A stretch of 64,000 nt of DNA from Arthrobacter pullicola (GTDB lineage Bacteria > Actinomycetota > Actinomycetes > Actinomycetales > Micrococcaceae). The translations under genes were made by a program, and so were the position numbers. The first letter of the stretch is position 1. Every line of letters starts with the position of its first letter. Below the pieces are notes generated by a model that was not told the origin of the DNA, searched no databases, and saw only the letters and a list, made by a program, of their open reading frames with translations. The stretch is from contig NZ_JACSQC010000002.1 in assembly GCF_014836875.1 (NCBI RefSeq), forward strand, positions 326,834 through 390,833, in the 5' to 3' direction. Positions 54,908-64,000 of the stretch are shown here, in pieces.

Positions 54908-56259
54908 GCTGCTCCTCCGGCTGCGGCGTTGGTGGTGGTGCGCTTTGTCTTGAAGGCACCCGGCGGTGGAATCCTAAAGATGGACCGGACCAGCGGGGGT
55001 GCAGCGATGAACAGGACGATCAGCGACTGGACCACCAGGACAATATCAATGCTGGTTCCGGTGCTGGTCTGCATGGTGACGCCTCCGGCGCGGAAGGCTC
55101 CGAAGAGCAGGCCCGCGGCGAACGTTCCCCATGGCGATGAGCGCCCGAGCAGCGCGACGGTGATGGCATCGAAGCCGAAGCTGGCCGCCACCCCTGAGGT
55201 GAGGACCTTTTCCGTGCCGGAGACCTGCGCGACGCCGGCCAGGCCGGCGAGGGCTCCGGCGATCAGCATCACGATCACATAGCCCTTGGTGGTGCTGATG
55301 CCCGCGTTCCGTGCGGCCGCCGGGTTGGCGCCCACAGCCCGCAGTTCAAAGCCGACGGTGGAACGGTTCAGCAGCCACCAGATGAACACCGTTGCGGCGA
55401 TGGCCATAACAAAGCCCCAGTGCAGGCGGAAACCGTCGCCCAGCAGGGGCGGGAACAACGCGGTGCTGTCGATCTGGGGGCTGATCGGGTTGGTGGAGCC
55501 CGGCCGCTGGAAGCCGGGAGTGGTGAGCAGGAAGAGCACCAGCTGGATGGCGATGTAGTTAAGCATGATGGTCACAATGACCTCGTGTGCGCCGGTCCGC
55601 GCTTTCAGGAGGCCTGCGATCCCGCCCCAGAGCGCGCCGCCGACTGCTCCGGCAAGCACAACAACCAGCAGGTGCACTCCCACCGGCAGATGCCAGCTGA
55701 ACCCGACCCAGGCCGCCAGCGTGGCGCCAATGATGATCTGCCCCTGGGCACCGATGTTGAACATCCCTGCCCGGAAGGCCAGGGCCACTCCGAGTCCGGC
55801 GCAGATCAGCGGGGTCGCGACCGTCAGGGTCTGGGTCAGCGGGTAGATCATCCGGGAGAAAGTGTCGGCTTCAAAGTTGAAGACCGCTCCCTGGAACAGG
55901 GCCACATAGGCTCCTGAAGCAGCTGACCAGGCGGCTCCCAGCAGGTCCGTTGGACGGCTGAAGAAGTATCCCGCCGAGTTGGCGACCGCTTCATCGGTCA
56001 CGGCGATGAGCAGGCCACCAAGAATAAGCGCCATCAGGACTGCCAGCACTGAGACCAGCGCATTGCCCGTGAGGATCCGGTGCAGAACCGATTCGTGGCC
56101 GTCTTCCGGGCGGAGTTCAGCACTGGAAACCGGTACGGCAGGGGGCGGCAGGGCGCCGCCGGCCGTTTCCGCAGCGGTCAGCAGCCGGGTGTCTTCAGCA
56201 GCTGCCGTTTCCTTGCTGCGGGCATCGCCCGGTTGGCCGTTCTTTTCGTCCGGGCTCAC
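54904..56259 (-). CDS. Nucleoside ABC transporter permease 1
   Basis: 451 aa. BPD_transp_2 permease, about ten helices after an 80-residue polar N-terminus. [42 protein letters not shown] and [21 protein letters not shown] are typical of the YufP subfamily paired with BMP proteins. GTG start overlaps the ATPase stop; its own stop overlaps permease 2. Ends in a Thr/Asn/Ala-rich tail. Confidence 0.93.
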   Translation of the reverse strand: MSPDEKNGQPGDARSKETAAAEDTRLLTAAETAGGALPPPAVPVSSAELRPEDGHESVLHRILTGNALVSVLAVLMALILGGLLIAVTDEAVANSAGYFFSRPTDLLGAAWSAASGAYVALFQGAVFNFEADTFSRMIYPLTQTLTVATPLICAGLGVALAFRAGMFNIGAQGQIIIGATLAAWVGFSWHLPVGVHLLVVVLAGAVGGALWGGIAGLLKARTGAHEVIVTIMLNYIAIQLVLFLLTTPGFQRPGSTNPISPQIDSTALFPPLLGDGFRLHWGFVMAIAATVFIWWLLNRSTVGFELRAVGANPAAARNAGISTTKGYVIVMLIAGALAGLAGVAQVSGTEKVLTSGVAASFGFDAITVALLGRSSPWGTFAAGLLFGAFRAGGVTMQTSTGTSIDIVLVVQSLIVLFIAAPPLVRSIFRIPPPGAFKTKRTTTNAAAGGAA

Positions 56260-57800
56260 TGAGTCCCTCCCTCGGTCTGGCTGTGGTGCGAAAGTGCTTC
56301 GTCGGCGCCCATCCCGGCCATCATCAGGCCAAGGACGTCGCGCGGGGTGTTGCCGGGGACAATCCCCATGAGCCTGCCGCCATAGAGCACGGCAATCCGG
56401 TCAGCCAGCTCCAGGACCTCGTCCAGTTCGGTGGACACAATCAGGACCGGAGTGCCGCCGTCGCGCTCTGCCACGATCCGCTTGTGCAGGAATTCGATGG
56501 AGCCGACGTCGACGCCGCGGGTCGGCTGGGAGGCAATGAAAAGGGAAAGCGGCCGCGAGAGTTCGCGGGCCATCACGACCTTCTGCTGATTGCCGCCGGA
56601 GAGTGTTCCCGCAGCTGATTCCGCCGACTGCGTGCGGATGTCGAACTCGCTGATCTTTTCCGCGGCGTTGGCGGCAACAACCGCGGGGCGCATCGACAGC
56701 CCGCGCGCGAACGGTGCCTTGTTATAGCGGTTCAGAATCAGGTTTTCCGCCACGGTAAAGGGACCGACCAGCCCGTCGACGCTGCGGTCCTCAGGCACAA
56801 AGCCGACGCCTGCATCGATGATCTGGTCTACGCGCCGCCCCACGAGTTCCTCACCGTCGAGCTGGATGGACCCGGTCACATGGTTCTGCAGGCCCATCAC
56901 GGCCTCGGTCAGTTCTGTCTGTCCGTTTCCCTGGACGCCAGCCACTGCAAGGATCTCGCCCTTGGCGATCTCGAAGCTCACGTGGTCCACCACGGCCTGG
57001 CCGGAGTCGGTGAGTACCACCAGGTCCCGGACCGCGAACGTGGTTGCACCGGGTTCGGCAGGCGCCTTTTCCAGGGTCAGGCTGACGGAACGGCCAACCA
57101 TCATGGCCGCCAGTTCCGTAGTGCTGGCAGTGGGCGGCGCATCTCCGACAACCTTGCCCCGGCGGATCACCGTGATCACGTCGGAGACGGCTTTAACCTC
57201 GCGCAGCTTGTGGGAAATGAAGACCACGGATTTTCCGTCCTCGGTCAGCTGGCGCATGATGGCGAGCAGTTCATCCGTCTCGCGCGGGGTAAGGACGGCG
57301 GTGGGTTCGTCCAGGATCAGGACTTCAGCGTCCCGGATCAGGGCTTTGATGATTTCCACCCGCTGCTGCACGCCCACCGGCAGGTCTTCCACGACTGCAT
57401 CGGGGTCGACGTCGAACCCGTACTGGTCGGAGATCTGCCGGATGCGGGTCTTGGTGGTTTCCAGGTTCAGGGTGCCGCCGAATGTGGTGCTTTCATGCCC
57501 CAGCGCCACGTTCTCCGCCACGGTGAAAACAGGCACCAGCATAAAGTGCTGGTGGACCATACCGATTCCGGCGGCCATGGCGTCACCGGGCCCCGAGAAG
57601 ACGACCGGCTTGTCATTGACCAGGATTTCGCCCTCGGTGGGTTCATAGAGGCCGTACAGGACGTTCATCAACGTCGACTTGCCCGCACCGTTTTCCCCGA
57701 GCAGGCTGTGCACCTGCCCCGGTTCGATCACCAGGTCAATGTGGTCGTTGGCCACCAGCGTGCCGAAGCGTTTGGTGATGCCCCTGAGTTCGAGTTTCAC
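56256..57800 (-). CDS. Nucleoside ABC transporter ATPase (tandem domains)
   Basis: 514 aa, two ATP-binding domains in tandem as in RbsA/YufO. First domain: [18 protein letters not shown] (about 34-51), [23 protein letters not shown]. Second domain: [16 protein letters not shown] (degenerate Walker A), [17 protein letters not shown], and [11 protein letters not shown] instead of a Walker B glutamate, so it is probably poorly hydrolytic, the usual pattern in this family. GTG at 57800 gives the normal family start; the longer frame is unsupported. Confidence 0.95.
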   Translation of the reverse strand: MKLELRGITKRFGTLVANDHIDLVIEPGQVHSLLGENGAGKSTLMNVLYGLYEPTEGEILVNDKPVVFSGPGDAMAAGIGMVHQHFMLVPVFTVAENVALGHESTTFGGTLNLETTKTRIRQISDQYGFDVDPDAVVEDLPVGVQQRVEIIKALIRDAEVLILDEPTAVLTPRETDELLAIMRQLTEDGKSVVFISHKLREVKAVSDVITVIRRGKVVGDAPPTASTTELAAMMVGRSVSLTLEKAPAEPGATTFAVRDLVVLTDSGQAVVDHVSFEIAKGEILAVAGVQGNGQTELTEAVMGLQNHVTGSIQLDGEELVGRRVDQIIDAGVGFVPEDRSVDGLVGPFTVAENLILNRYNKAPFARGLSMRPAVVAANAAEKISEFDIRTQSAESAAGTLSGGNQQKVVMARELSRPLSLFIASQPTRGVDVGSIEFLHKRIVAERDGGTPVLIVSTELDEVLELADRIAVLYGGRLMGIVPGNTPRDVLGLMMAGMGADEALSHHSQTEGGTQ

Positions 57801-57869
57801 AACCCCAACCAATCTGTTTGAGTCGATGCGTTTATGTGCCCCGGAGGAAGACTCCCGGGACCGCAAAAC

Positions 57870-57911
57870 CCGCCGCCCGCCCCGCGGCGGTGCAGCGGGG
57901 GCGGACGGCGG
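57870..57911 (-). terminator. Intra-operon hairpin between BMP gene and ATPase gene
   Basis: CCGCCGCCCGCCCC pairs with GGGGCGGACGGCGG with one mismatch, in the 133-base gap. Likely a partial terminator or mRNA-stabilising stem that keeps binding-protein levels above those of the membrane parts. Confidence 0.6.
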
Positions 57912-57933
57912 TTCAAGTTACTGCTGGCCCGGG

Positions 57934-59061
57934 TTACTTGGGGCTGGCAGCGGATTCCACGGTGATCTCACCGGAGATGATCTTTGCCTTGATTTCGTCC
58001 ACGGCCGTCTTCACGTCCGCCGGTACGGCGCTTTCCTGGTCGTGGTACGGAGCCAGGGCAACTCCGCCGTTCTCCAGGGTTCCCACGTACGGGGTGGCGT
58101 CGAAGTTGCCGTCAACGTCGGAGGAGATGACGGTTTCCACGGCGTCGCCCATGAGCTTCATGACCGAAGTGAGGATGAATTCCTGGCCGGTGCCTGCGGT
58201 CTCGAAACCATCGGAGTCGACCCAGACCACCTTGTTGCTGCCGCCGTTGGCATTGGCTTCGACCACGGCATCCAGCGTGCCGGTCCCGACCGGTCCGGCA
58301 ACGGGCATGATGATGTCCGCGCCCTCATTGAGGAAGTTCTGCGTGGTGGTCTTGCCTGCACCGGTGTCGGTGAAGTTGCCGATGAAGGAGCCGGTCTGGT
58401 CTGCCTTGTTCCAGCCGAGCAGTTCGACGTTGGCGCTGTTCTGCTCGTTGTAGTACTCCACGCCGTCCGCGAAGCCGTCCATGAAGATGGTGACGGTCGG
58501 GATGTTGATGCCGCCGTAGGTGGCAACCTTGCCGGATTCGGAGGTCCCGGCAGCGACGTAACCGGCCAGGAAGGCAGCCTGCGCCGTGTCGTAGATGATC
58601 GGCTTCACGTTATCGAGTTCGATGCTGTTGTCATCGACGATCGCAAAGTTGCTCTCCGGGTTGGCGGTGGCCACTTCCTTCGTGGCGTCCGCCAGGAGGA
58701 ACCCAACCGTGACGGTGATGTCGCAGCCGTTCTGCACGACCATGGAGTCCAGGTTCGGCAGGAAGTCGGTCTCGGACTGGGACTCGGCGGTCTTGATCTC
58801 AATGCCAAGGTCCTTCTCCGCGGCCTGCAGGCCCTCAAAGCTGGACTGGTTGAACGAACGGTCATCGAACCCGCCGGAGTCCGAAACCATACAGGCCAGG
58901 AAGTCGCCGCTGGCACTGGTGCCGCTGCTGCTGGCCGTATCAGAGGATGCGGCGTCCTCCTCGGGAGCTGCGCCACAGCCGGCCAGCAGAAGCGCCGAAG
59001 CGCCCAGCATGGCGGCCGAAATACCGGCATTGCGCTTTATGCTGCGCGGAAAGTTCTTCAA
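57934..59061 (-). CDS. BMP-family nucleoside-binding lipoprotein
   Basis: 375 aa. Lipoprotein signal LGASALLLAGC (Cys at about 29), Ser/Thr/Ala linker, then a BMP/PnrA-type binding fold: SDSGGFDDRSFNQSSFEGL is the nucleoside-binding loop with Asp and Phe that stacks on the base, AAFLAGYVAAG, GGINIPTVTIFMDGFADGV and MPVAGPVGTGTLDAV. TTG 59061 has GGAGG four bases upstream. First gene of an operon with ATPase, two permeases, cdd and deoA, which points to nucleosides as ligand. Confidence 0.95.
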   Translation of the reverse strand: MKNFPRSIKRNAGISAAMLGASALLLAGCGAAPEEDAASSDTASSSGTSASGDFLACMVSDSGGFDDRSFNQSSFEGLQAAEKDLGIEIKTAESQSETDFLPNLDSMVVQNGCDITVTVGFLLADATKEVATANPESNFAIVDDNSIELDNVKPIIYDTAQAAFLAGYVAAGTSESGKVATYGGINIPTVTIFMDGFADGVEYYNEQNSANVELLGWNKADQTGSFIGNFTDTGAGKTTTQNFLNEGADIIMPVAGPVGTGTLDAVVEANANGGSNKVVWVDSDGFETAGTGQEFILTSVMKLMGDAVETVISSDVDGNFDATPYVGTLENGGVALAPYHDQESAVPADVKTAVDEIKAKIISGEITVESAASPK

Positions 59062-59192
59062 TGTTCCTCCAGAAAAGAAAAGGGGTCCACCCGTTGGAGT
59101 CTGCAGCACGGCCATCCGGTTGAACGGCCTCGCGCGCAGGCGCGTGTGGCGCGCGCTCCTTACCTCAGCGGAGCGCAGCAGACCCAACCATA

Positions 59193-59213
59193 GTGGTATG
59201 TGGCGCAAACCAC
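59193..59213. promoter_or_regulatory. Operator-like dyad upstream of the nucleoside operon
   Basis: GTGGTATG and CAAACCAC pair at 7 of 8 positions around TGGCG, about 130 bases before the BMP start, in the 240-base gap to the M20 gene. Candidate site for a nucleoside-responsive repressor; no regulator gene is adjacent. Confidence 0.45.
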
Positions 59214-59300
59214 CTACGATCTGGGAGCACTAAAGAACATCGTTTGAATCTTGTTATCAATATTGCGGCACCGGCCGCCCCCGGATGGGGCTTGGATGGA

Positions 59301-60524
59301 TTAGTGGCGCAGGCCCCGCGCCGCCCGGACCGCTGCCGCGGCCATCACCGAAACACCACAGCTGATGGCCAGTTCATCGGGGTTGTAGTCCCCCCGGTGC
59401 AGGTCGTAGGTTTCCCCGCCCGGGGTGCGGGTTCCCAGCCGCATCATGGCACCGGGTACGGCCTGGGTCATCCAGGCGAAGTCCTCCCCTCCCATGGACT
59501 GCGGGGTGAGCACTACGGCATCTTCACCGAGTTCCGCGCGCGCGGAGGCCTCGATCAGGCCGGTCTCTGTCTCGGAGTTGATCACTGGAGGAACCCCCCG
59601 TGTGTGCTCGAGTGCAACCTCCACGCCGTAGGGCGCAGCAACCTCCCGGACGACGTCGTCGAGCAGCTGCCCGGCCGCGTACCAGGCCTCTGCGTCGAGG
59701 CAGCGCATGGTTCCGGCCATGAAGCCATGCCCCGGGATCGCGTTGGGCGCCGAACCGGCGTGGATCTGCCCCCACACAACGGAAACACCGCTGCGCACAT
59801 CGATGCGGCGGGACAGGACAGCCGGAACGCTGACCGCAATCTGCCCCAGTGCGAAGACCAGGTCTTCGGTCAGGTGCGGGCGGGAGGTATGGCCGCCCCG
59901 TCCGGAGAGTTCAATCCGGATCGTGTCGGAGGCCGAAGTGATGGCGCCGATGCGGGTGCCCACCTGGCCTACGTCGACCCGCGGGTCGCAGTGCAGCGCC
60001 AGGATCCGCGGCACCCCCTCAAGGATTCCCTGTTCAATGACGGAGAGTGCGCCGCCGGGCATCACCTCTTCGGCCGGCTGGAAGATGACGCGGATGCGGC
60101 CGCCAAGGCTGCCTTCAGCCTCCAGGCCGGCAAGCACCCTGGCGGCCCCCAGCATCACGGTCGTGTGGATATCGTGCCCGCAGGCGTGGGTGATGCCGGT
60201 GTTGACGGATGCGTACGGCAGCCCGGTCTCCTCGAGCACGGGGAGCGCATCAATGTCTGCCCGCAGGCCAAGCTGAATCGGACCATCGCCGATATCGACG
60301 TAGGCGCCCGTGCCGGACAGCCGCTTGGGCTGCAGGCCTGCGGCTTCGAGCGCTTCGATAATCCGGTCGGTGGTGCGGAATTCCTTGTGCGAGAGTTCCG
60401 GGTGGGAATGGAGATCCCGCCGGAAATCGATCAACTCACCCAGAATCGGAGCAACACTGCCCCTGATTGACGGGACGGGTGAGTTGCTCAGCGAGGTTGT
60501 CTGCACATGTTCAAGGTTAGCCAA
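59301..60524 (-). CDS. M20-family amidohydrolase (hippurate hydrolase/AmiA-like)
   Basis: 407 aa. Di-metal peptidase fold: FRRDLHSHPELSHKEF at the N-terminus, HACGHDIHTTVMLGAA with metal His, FQPAEEVMPGGA with catalytic Glu, LHCDPRVDVG, SGRGGHTSRP in the dimerisation lid and GGEDFAWM with the last ligand region. Family members hydrolyse N-acyl amino acids; the substrate is unknown. The called TTG start directly follows GGAGG with no spacing, so the GTG six codons later (60506) is an alternative. Similar genes lie near cdd/add/sdh in mycobacteria. Confidence 0.93.
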   Translation of the reverse strand: MANLEHVQTTSLSNSPVPSIRGSVAPILGELIDFRRDLHSHPELSHKEFRTTDRIIEALEAAGLQPKRLSGTGAYVDIGDGPIQLGLRADIDALPVLEETGLPYASVNTGITHACGHDIHTTVMLGAARVLAGLEAEGSLGGRIRVIFQPAEEVMPGGALSVIEQGILEGVPRILALHCDPRVDVGQVGTRIGAITSASDTIRIELSGRGGHTSRPHLTEDLVFALGQIAVSVPAVLSRRIDVRSGVSVVWGQIHAGSAPNAIPGHGFMAGTMRCLDAEAWYAAGQLLDDVVREVAAPYGVEVALEHTRGVPPVINSETETGLIEASARAELGEDAVVLTPQSMGGEDFAWMTQAVPGAMMRLGTRTPGGETYDLHRGDYNPDELAISCGVSVMAAAAVRAARGLRH

Positions 60525-60605
60525 CCTCCGCTGGCTTGCGGGAACCTGTTGGCTTTAAGACTTCATGAACGCAGATAACTCTGATACTGCAGGCGGTTCA
60601 GCGGC

Positions 60606-61757
60606 TTACAGAACGTCCGTATCGCCGCTTGCCTTGAGGTGCTCCACAGCCTTCTTCACGGCCTGCGCATGATCCTTGGTGGTCACCAGCAGCGCATCGG
60701 GCGTGTCAACAATGACGACGTCCTCAATACCAATGAGCGCAATCACTCGTTTGGTGTCGGAGACAACAATGCCCGATGCATCCTCGGAGTAGACCCTGGC
60801 GCCCTCCCCCATGACGGTCAGCTCCGAGTTCTGCTCGGCCGGATTCAGCCGGCCGATCGCGGCGAAGTCACCAACGTCGTCCCAGCTGAAAATCCCGGGA
60901 ATCATTGCCACGTCTCCGGCCGCGGCAGCCGGTTCGGCGACCGCGTAGTCAATGGCGGTCTTAGGCAGTGTGGGCCAGACCCGGAGAACGACTTCACGGC
61001 GGTTCGGCGTGTCCCAGGCCTCTGCGATCTCCATGATCCCGGCATGGAGGTCAGGTTCATTGGCCTGCAGATGCTTGAGCATCAGGGCCACCGGCGCAAC
61101 GAACATACCTGCGTTCCAGCTGTAATTACCGCTGCGCAGGTAGGTGCGGGCCGTGTCTTCGGATGGCTTCTCAACGAACTCGACGACGGCGTGCGCACTG
61201 GGGGCGCCGGCAATATCCAGCGCTTCACCCGCGCGGATGTAGCCGAATCCCGTGGACGGATGGGTCGGATGGATGCCGATGGTCACGATGTAGCCCTGGG
61301 CGGCGGTGTGGATGGCTTCCCGAACGGTTTCCTGGAAGACCTCAACCGGCGTGATGACCTGGTCCGCGGCGAAGGAACCCATGATGATGGACGGATCGCG
61401 CTGGTAGAGGATGGCTGCTGCCAGCCCGATGGCGGCAGCGGAATCCTTGGGTTCGCTCTCCAGCACCAGGTTCTCCTGCTGGATCTCCGGCAGCTGGGCC
61501 AGCACGGCCGCCCGGTGGAGCTGGCCGGTGACGACCATGACCCGGTCTTCGCTGAGTTCTTTCAGACGGTCGTAGGTGGCGCGGATCAGTGTGGACCCGG
61601 AGCCGGTCAGGTCATGCAGGAACTTGGGGGCAGCAGCCCGCGACAGCGGCCAGAGCCGGGTTCCGACGCCGCCGGCCGGGATAACTCCGTAGAAGCGTTT
61701 GAAGACGCCCGGGTCCGGAGCAGATCCCGGGTTCACATTTTTCGTTTCAGTACTCAT
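60606..61757 (-). CDS. Mannose-1-phosphate guanylyltransferase
   Basis: 383 aa. Makes GDP-mannose from mannose-1-phosphate and GTP. Pyrophosphorylase signature IPAGGVGTRLWPLSR with PKFLHDL (about 25-50), GSFAADQVI and FGYIRAGEAL, FVEKPSEDTARTYL, WNAGMFV, IDYAVAEPAAA, and a short C-terminal beta region. Uses the product chain starting with ManA at 8.8 kb. ATG 61757 lacks a clear ribosome site; transcription is divergent from sdhC, sharing a 239-base control region. Confidence 0.94.
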   Translation of the reverse strand: MSTETKNVNPGSAPDPGVFKRFYGVIPAGGVGTRLWPLSRAAAPKFLHDLTGSGSTLIRATYDRLKELSEDRVMVVTGQLHRAAVLAQLPEIQQENLVLESEPKDSAAAIGLAAAILYQRDPSIIMGSFAADQVITPVEVFQETVREAIHTAAQGYIVTIGIHPTHPSTGFGYIRAGEALDIAGAPSAHAVVEFVEKPSEDTARTYLRSGNYSWNAGMFVAPVALMLKHLQANEPDLHAGIMEIAEAWDTPNRREVVLRVWPTLPKTAIDYAVAEPAAAAGDVAMIPGIFSWDDVGDFAAIGRLNPAEQNSELTVMGEGARVYSEDASGIVVSDTKRVIALIGIEDVVIVDTPDALLVTTKDHAQAVKKAVEHLKASGDTDVL

Positions 61758-61846
61758 CAGTGCCAAGGTTAGCTGAACGTTCCCCTTCGCCCGTCGAAGC
61801 CGCACCTTTAAGCGCGCACGGGCATCCTGGCCAGGGCACCGGACAG

Positions 61847-61862
61847 TGTAAGCCAGGTCACA
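61847..61862 (+). promoter_or_regulatory. CRP/GlxR-like site in the sdh promoter
   Basis: TGTAAGCCAGGTCACA, 9 of 10 defined positions of TGTGA-N6-TCACA. Its centre is near -60 relative to the start predicted from the promoter at 61880, the classic class I activator spacing. Confidence 0.65.
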
Positions 61863-61879
61863 CAATAGGGGAACCTAAA

Positions 61880-61908
61880 TTGATCCCGGTCCTGCCGGGA
61901 CCTAGATT
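61880..61908 (+). promoter_or_regulatory. sdhCDA promoter
   Basis: TTGATC and TAGATT separated by 17 bases, about 90 bases before the sdhC start. The spacer contains a small CCGGTCCTGCCGG inverted repeat. Confidence 0.65.
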
Positions 61909-61996
61909 ATGCTTGAGCCTATAAGTGCTCTCGCACCGGCGTCATCACTGCGTGGAAGACGCGCTAGCGCCGCTGCGTTGCAGGGAGGAAAATTCA

Positions 61997-62377
61997 GTGT
62001 CGAAGTTACCAGCAGGCACGCTCTACCGCGGCCGCGAAGGCCAGTGGTCCTGGGTTGCCCATCGGATTACTGGCGTGGTGATCTTCTTCTTCCTTTTGGT
62101 CCATGTCTTGGATACCTCGTTGGTGCGCGTTTCACCCGAGGCCTACAACGTGGTCATCGGAGCGTACAAGAACCCCATTATGGGTATCGGTGAGCTCGGC
62201 CTGGTCGCCGCCATCGTGTTCCACGCCTTTAACGGCATCCGGGTCATTCTTATCGACTTCTGGAAGAAGGGCCCCAAGTACCAGCGTCAGCTGCTGTGGG
62301 GCGTGGTCGGCCTGTGGGCTGTGACCATGATCGGCTTCTCCATTCGCCACATTCCCATCATTCTCGGGGGTCACTAA
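61997..62377 (+). CDS. sdhC: Succinate dehydrogenase cytochrome b556 subunit
   Basis: 126 aa, three membrane helices. GTLYRGREGQWSWVAHRITGV at the N-terminus and VFHAFNGIRVILIDF contain the conserved Ser/Arg quinone-site residues and a haem-ligand histidine. GTG at 61997 preceded by GGGAGGA. Membrane anchor of complex II, carrying electrons from succinate to menaquinone. First gene of sdhCDA(B); three bases before sdhD. Confidence 0.95.
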   Translation: MSKLPAGTLYRGREGQWSWVAHRITGVVIFFFLLVHVLDTSLVRVSPEAYNVVIGAYKNPIMGIGELGLVAAIVFHAFNGIRVILIDFWKKGPKYQRQLLWGVVGLWAVTMIGFSIRHIPIILGGH

Positions 62378-62380
62378 ACC

Positions 62381-62845
62381 ATGAGCACGCCTATTGAAGC
62401 CCCCCGGGCCGGACGCATTTCACCCAAGTACACCCGCAGCAAGTCGGGGAAGGGCAACTTCGAGATGTTCGCATGGCTGTTCATGCGCATTTCCGGTGCA
62501 CTCCTCGTGGTCCTGATCTTCACCCACCTCATCATGAACCTGGTTCTCGGTGACGGCATCAAGGCCATCGACTTCGGCTTCGTTGCCGGCAAGTGGGCCT
62601 CTCCGCTGTGGCAGGTCTGGGACCTGGTCATGCTGTGGCTCGCCATGCTCCACGGAACCAACGGTGTCCGGACGATCATCAACGATTACGCCGAGAAGAA
62701 CTCCACCCGGATGTGGCTTAAGACGGTCCTCTACGCCGCCACGGTTGTCATCATCGTCCTCGGCACACTCGTCATCTTCACGTTCGATCCGTGCCCGGCC
62801 AACGCCACACTGGACCAGCTGCCGTCCTTCTGCCCGGCCCCGTAG
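62381..62845 (+). CDS. sdhD: Succinate dehydrogenase membrane anchor subunit
   Basis: 154 aa, three helices. FEMFAWLFMRISGALLVVLIFTHL is the first helix with Arg/Ser/His typical of SdhD, WLAMLHGTNGVRTIINDY the second conserved block with a haem-type histidine. Partner of SdhC; together they bind the haem and quinone. Followed by sdhA after 63 bases. Confidence 0.94.
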   Translation: MSTPIEAPRAGRISPKYTRSKSGKGNFEMFAWLFMRISGALLVVLIFTHLIMNLVLGDGIKAIDFGFVAGKWASPLWQVWDLVMLWLAMLHGTNGVRTIINDYAEKNSTRMWLKTVLYAATVVIIVLGTLVIFTFDPCPANATLDQLPSFCPAP

Positions 62846-62908
62846 CCCGGAGCGGCACCGCAGCACTCCCCTGAGTAACACACAGTTTCAACAGAAAGAG
62901 CATCTGGT

Positions 62909-64000
62909 ATGCAGGTCCATAAGTACGACGTCGTCATTGTCGGCGCCGGCGGCGCCGGTATGCGTGCCGCCATCGAATCCGGGCAGCGCGCGCGGACGGC
63001 GGTACTGACCAAGCTGTACCCGACCCGCTCCCACACGGGCGCGGCACAGGGCGGCATGTGCGCAGCACTGGCCAACGTAGAAGAAGACAACTGGGAATGG
63101 CACACCTTTGACACGGTCAAGGGCGGCGACTACCTGGTTGACCAGGACGCAGCCGAGGTTATGGCCAAGGAGGCCATTGACGCGGTGCTGGACCTGGAAA
63201 AGATGGGCCTGCCGTTCAACCGCACGCCCGAAGGCCGCATTGACCAGCGCCGTTTCGGCGGCCACACCCGTGACCATGGCAAGGCTCCGGTCCGCCGTGC
63301 CTGCTATGCAGCCGACCGCACCGGACACATGATCCTGCAGACGCTGTACCAAAACTGCGTCAAGCACAACGTTGAGTTCTACAACGAGTACTACGTTCTG
63401 GACCTCCTGACTGTCACCGACGCCTTCGGGCAGAAGCGCGTGGCCGGCGTCGTCTCCTACGACCTCGCCACCGGCGAACTGCACGTTTTCCAGGCCAAGT
63501 CGGTGGTCTTCGCCTCCGGTGGTGCCGGCAAGGTCTTCAAGACGACTTCCAACGCCCACACCCTCACCGGTGACGGCATGGGAATCGCCTTCCGCAAGGG
63601 CATCCCCCTGGAAGACATGGAATTCATCCAGTTCCACCCGACCGGCCTGGCCGGTCTGGGCATCCTGCTCTCCGAGGCAGCCCGCGGCGAAGGCGCCATC
63701 CTGCGCAACTCCGAAGGTGAGCGCTTCATGGAGCGCTACGCCCCGACCATTAAAGACCTGGCGCCGCGTGACATCGTGGCCCGCTCGATGGCGAACGAGG
63801 TCCGTGAAGGCCGCGGCTGCGGCCCGAACAAGGATTACGTCCTCCTGGACCTGACCCACCTGGAGCCGGCACACATCGATGCCAAGCTTCCGGACATCAC
63901 GGAGTTCGCCCGGACCTACCTGGGCGTGGAACCGTACACCGAGCCGGTCCCCGTCTTCCCGACCGCGCACTACGTCATGGGCGGTATCCCGACCAACATC
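62909..64000 (+). CDS. sdhA: Succinate dehydrogenase flavoprotein subunit (3' end beyond window)
   Basis: First 364 residues. FAD-binding [19 protein letters not shown] at 6-24, [14 protein letters not shown] with the histidine that covalently holds FAD (about 45), [43 protein letters not shown] and [12 protein letters not shown], with RGEGAILRN and ERFMERYAP as catalytic-site arginines. Typical of aerobic SdhA that oxidises succinate to fumarate. ATG 62909 has AAAGAG upstream. The partner sdhB presumably follows outside the window. Confidence 0.97.
   Translation, partial: MQVHKYDVVIVGAGGAGMRAAIESGQRARTAVLTKLYPTRSHTGAAQGGMCAALANVEEDNWEWHTFDTVKGGDYLVDQDAAEVMAKEAIDAVLDLEKMGLPFNRTPEGRIDQRRFGGHTRDHGKAPVRRACYAADRTGHMILQTLYQNCVKHNVEFYNEYYVLDLLTVTDAFGQKRVAGVVSYDLATGELHVFQAKSVVFASGGAGKVFKTTSNAHTLTGDGMGIAFRKGIPLEDMEFIQFHPTGLAGLGILLSEAARGEGAILRNSEGERFMERYAPTIKDLAPRDIVARSMANEVREGRGCGPNKDYVLLDLTHLEPAHIDAKLPDITEFARTYLGVEPYTEPVPVFPTAHYVMGGIPTNI

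Noticed and set aside
57679-59193. 504-codon plus-strand open frame over the BMP gene
   Set aside because: Shadow of the BMP lipoprotein and ATPase start; composition is Gly/Val/Asp-rich without motifs.

Overview
The window is ordinary chromosome of a high-GC Gram-positive actinobacterium, most probably a member of the Micrococcaceae (Arthrobacter or a close relative). The evidence is the very high GC third-position bias, frequent GTG/TTG starts, a WhiB regulator, mycothiol chemistry (Mca), LCP ligases, actinobacteria-only families (TIGR03089, DUF4245, DUF4307, DUF501), and gene neighbourhoods that match those remembered from Mycobacterium tuberculosis (whiB2/purEK/manA; glpX-fum; greA-DUF4307-mca-Rv1083/1084-hemolysin III-prenyltransferase; mazG-eno-ftsB-DUF501-ppx; add-deoA-cdd-sdh). 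I see no prophage, transposase, CRISPR array, rRNA or integrated element. There is one tRNA gene.

Layout. 1-12 kb: cell-envelope and purine block with a large GT2 membrane glycosyltransferase (cut by the window edge), WhiB, TIGR03089, GtrA, purK-purE, a four-TM LCP ligase, manA and a FemAB-type peptidyl transferase, then a TspO-like membrane protein. 12-22.9 kb: glpX, DUF4245, beta-carbonic anhydrase, fumC, an autoregulated TetR/MFS drug-efflux pair, a prepilin-peptidase/Nudix pair, an orphan AztD-like zinc chaperone behind a Fur-family box, and PhoH2. 23-35.3 kb: short cis-prenyltransferase, hemolysin III (TrhA), DUF255 thioredoxin protein, mca, DUF4307, greA, a coupled AI-2E transporter/ilvA/rhomboid unit, aldose epimerase, a GAF-ANTAR antiterminator and a Bax1-I family protein. 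35.6-41.6 kb: a complete branched-chain amino acid ABC system (livHMGF on +, substrate-binding protein convergent on -). 41.9-49.8 kb: tRNA, type II NADH dehydrogenase, subtilase, a DUF501-Ppx fusion, FtsB/DivIC protein, enolase and MazG, mostly co-oriented on the - strand. 49.8-59.1 kb: nucleoside metabolism, with add, dedA, and a compact operon of BMP-type nucleoside ABC importer plus cdd and deoA. 59.3-64 kb: M20 amidohydrolase, mannose-1-phosphate guanylyltransferase and, divergently, sdhC-sdhD-sdhA (sdhA truncated by the window edge).

How it works together. manA and the GDP-mannose pyrophosphorylase supply mannose donors for envelope glycosyltransferases such as the GT2 protein. LCP and FemAB proteins finish the wall. 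BMP importer, Cdd, DeoA and Add form a nucleoside scavenging route. Four 16-bp CRP/GlxR-like dyads lie upstream of livH, of the liv binding protein, of ndh and of sdhC, suggesting that branched-chain amino acid uptake and two respiratory dehydrogenases share a cAMP-receptor-type regulator encoded elsewhere.

No clearly new system was found. The points most worth checking are a tRNA with a UAA anticodon but a short variable loop, the DUF501-Ppx in-frame fusion, a LivH permease carrying its own exported domain, the orphan AztD with a Fur-type box, and several well-formed operator-like dyads in front of transport genes.
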